From Lasioglossum baleicum (Eukaryota; Arthropoda; Insecta; Hymenoptera; Halictidae), in NCBI RefSeq assembly GCF_051020765.1, contig NC_134929.1, positions 124,001 to 188,000 of the forward strand: a stretch of 64,000 nt of DNA, given 5' to 3'. Of this stretch, positions 62,901-64,000 are shown in pieces; within the stretch, counting starts at the first letter, position 1, and each line of letters starts with the position of its first letter. The notes beneath the pieces were generated by a model. The model saw only the letters and a program-made list of their open reading frames with translations, did not search any database and had not been told where the DNA came from. The translations under genes were made by a program, and so were the position numbers.

Positions 62901-64000
62901 CTACTTATCCCACCGCATTTCTCTTTGACAATTCCTGTAGATTTTCACATTCCGCATTATTTATGTTATATTACTATTTTTCTTACAACCCACGGTTCCC
63001 GTGAAAATTGAGAAAACGTGGTTTTTAAACTCATTTTGCTCGAATATCTTCTAAACTACTTATCCCACCGCATTTCTCTTTGACAATTCCTGTATATTTT
63101 CACGTTCCGCATTATTTATGTTATATTACTTTTTTTCTTACAGCCCACGGTTGCCGAGAAAATTGAGAAAACGTTGTTCTTAAACTCATTTTGCTCTAAT
63201 ATCTTCTAAACTACTTATCCCACCGCATTTCTGTTTGACAATTCCTGTAGATTTTCAAATTCCGCATTATTTATGTTATATTACTATTTTTCTTACAACC
63301 CACGGTTCCCGTGAAAATTGAGAAATCGTGGTTTTTAAACTCATGTTGCTCGAATATCTTCTAAACTACTTATCCCACCGCATTTCTGTTTGACAATTCC
63401 TGTAGATTTTCACATACCGCATTATTTATGTTATATTACGTTTATTCTTACAACCCACGGTTCCCGAGAAAATTGAGAAAACGTTGTTTTTAAACTCATT
63501 TTGCTCGAATATCTTCTAAACTACTTATCCCAACGGATTTCTGTATGACAATTCCTGTAGATTTTCACATTCCGCATTATTTATGTTATATTACTTTTTT
63601 TCATGCAATCCACGGTTGCCGAGAAAATTGAGAAAACGTTGTTTTTAAACTCATTTTGCTCGAATATCTTCTAAACTACTAATCCCACCGCATTTCTCTT
63701 TGACAATTCCTGTAGATTTTCACATTCCGCATCTTTTATGTCATATTACTTTTCTCGTACATCCCACGGTTCCCGAGAAAATTGAGAAAACGTTGTTTTT
63801 AAACTCATTTTGCTCGAATATCTTCTAAACTACTTATCCCACCGCATTTCTGTTTGACAATTCCTGTAGATTTTCACATTCCGCATCTTTTATGTCATAT
63901 TACTTTTTTTCGTACAATCCACGGTTGCCGAGAAAATTGAGAAAACGTTGTTTTTAAACTCATTTTGCTCGAATATCTTCTAAACTACTTATCCCACCGC
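59972..64000 (+). repeat. Mosaic segment returning to the old HOR order; array continues past the window
   Basis: After a second D with a GAG arm (59972) the order becomes C (60127, TTTATAAAC), A (TTTCAGTATGAC, CATGCAATCC), B preceded by CTACTAATCCC, C', A, B, A, B, F, D, H', D, C'', A, J, F, E, D, a B/F chimera (62914), E, D, C, A (CATGCAATCC), B and a B/A chimera (63843-63997). The run from A near 62.1 kb to B near 63.8 kb has the same order as 1861-3873, including the B/F chimera followed by E-D-C and the CTACTAATCCC-linked B. The window ends three bases into the next monomer. Confidence 0.8.

Larger units (their letters stand above)
1..64000 (+). repeat. 155-bp satellite DNA array, whole window
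   Basis: Every line of the window repeats one monomer of about 155 bp, head to tail and always in the same orientation. Landmarks in order within the monomer are CGCATTTCT or CGGATTTCT (1-9), GACAATTCCTG (14-24), GATTTTCA (27-34), CCGCAT (39-44), TTATGT (48-53), CCACGGTT (77-84), AAAATTGAGAAA (91-102), TTTGCTCGAATATC (122-135) and TAAACTACTTATCCCA (139-154). Because 155 is not a multiple of three, the reading frame rotates with each monomer, which argues against coding. A hand count of one monomer gives about 33% GC. There is no insertion, inversion or spacer. Long homogeneous arrays of this monomer size are typical of centromeric or pericentromeric heterochromatin in eukaryotes; the host and satellite family are not recognised. 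Confidence 0.98.

Noticed and set aside
1..64000. CRISPR array
   Set aside because: The repeat is the whole 155-bp unit with no unique spacers; variation is between subtypes of the same sequence, and no cas gene is present.
1..64000. Transposon or terminal-repeat origin of the array
   Set aside because: No target-site duplications, transposase-like frame, terminal inverted repeats or flanking sequence are visible. Some satellites derive from transposon tails, but nothing here shows it.
1..64000. Assignment to a named species or satellite family
   Set aside because: The motif style resembles arthropod satellites in a general way, but I cannot match the monomer to a specific described family from memory and do not want to guess.

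Overview
The window is one uninterrupted satellite DNA array. From base 1 to base 64000 it is built of head-to-tail monomers of about 155 bp (roughly 413 of them, all in the same orientation), with no gene, RNA gene, transposon, CRISPR array, telomere repeat or unique spacer that I can see. Monomers are AT-rich (about 67% in a hand count of one monomer). I register each monomer at the motif CGCATTTCT or CGGATTTCT; the first starts at base 1 and the last complete one ends at 63997. The array therefore runs off both ends of the window. An array of this size and monomer length points to a eukaryote, and centromeric or pericentromeric heterochromatin of an animal, perhaps an arthropod, is the most natural setting. 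I do not recognise the satellite family or the species, and nothing in the sequence proves centromere function.

Monomers fall into recognisable subtypes defined by linked variants. I name them A, A', B, C, C', C'', D, E, F, G, H, I, H', J, K and Cx, and each has an exemplar in the feature list. B is 154 bp, G and H are 156 bp, and most others are 155 bp. A recurring order, C''-A-J-F-E-D-C-A'-B, can be seen in whole or in part near both ends and in the middle of the window, and is probably the older higher-order repeat (HOR).

Younger, much more similar blocks are layered on it. Region by region: 1-4803 is a mosaic of the old order. 4804-8520 holds C-A'-B trimers and then a 1549-bp 10-mer present twice. 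8521-13476 is a mosaic with a run of three B monomers. 13477-18585 is a 2477-bp 16-mer present twice plus a stub. 18586-26488 is a 4029-bp 26-mer present almost twice. 26489-27884 is a short mosaic. 27885-39822 is a 27/30-mer present as 4651 bp, 4186 bp and a partial copy. 39823-42614 is a scrambled D/C'' stretch. 42615-50977 returns to the old order with many rearrangements. 50978-59971 is a 15-mer present four times (2326, 2635, 2327 and about 1706 bp). 59972-64000 returns to the old order.

No genes work together here. What can be read is the history of the array: unequal crossover in whole-monomer steps, chimeric monomers joined in exact register, and private variants copied to a neighbouring monomer. 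There are also constant structural features in each monomer: a nearly invariant right-hand block, A/T tracts spaced about 10 bp apart, and a short inverted repeat whose two arms vary together between subtypes. All coordinates and monomer calls were made by eye; block boundaries are reliable to about one monomer unless stated.
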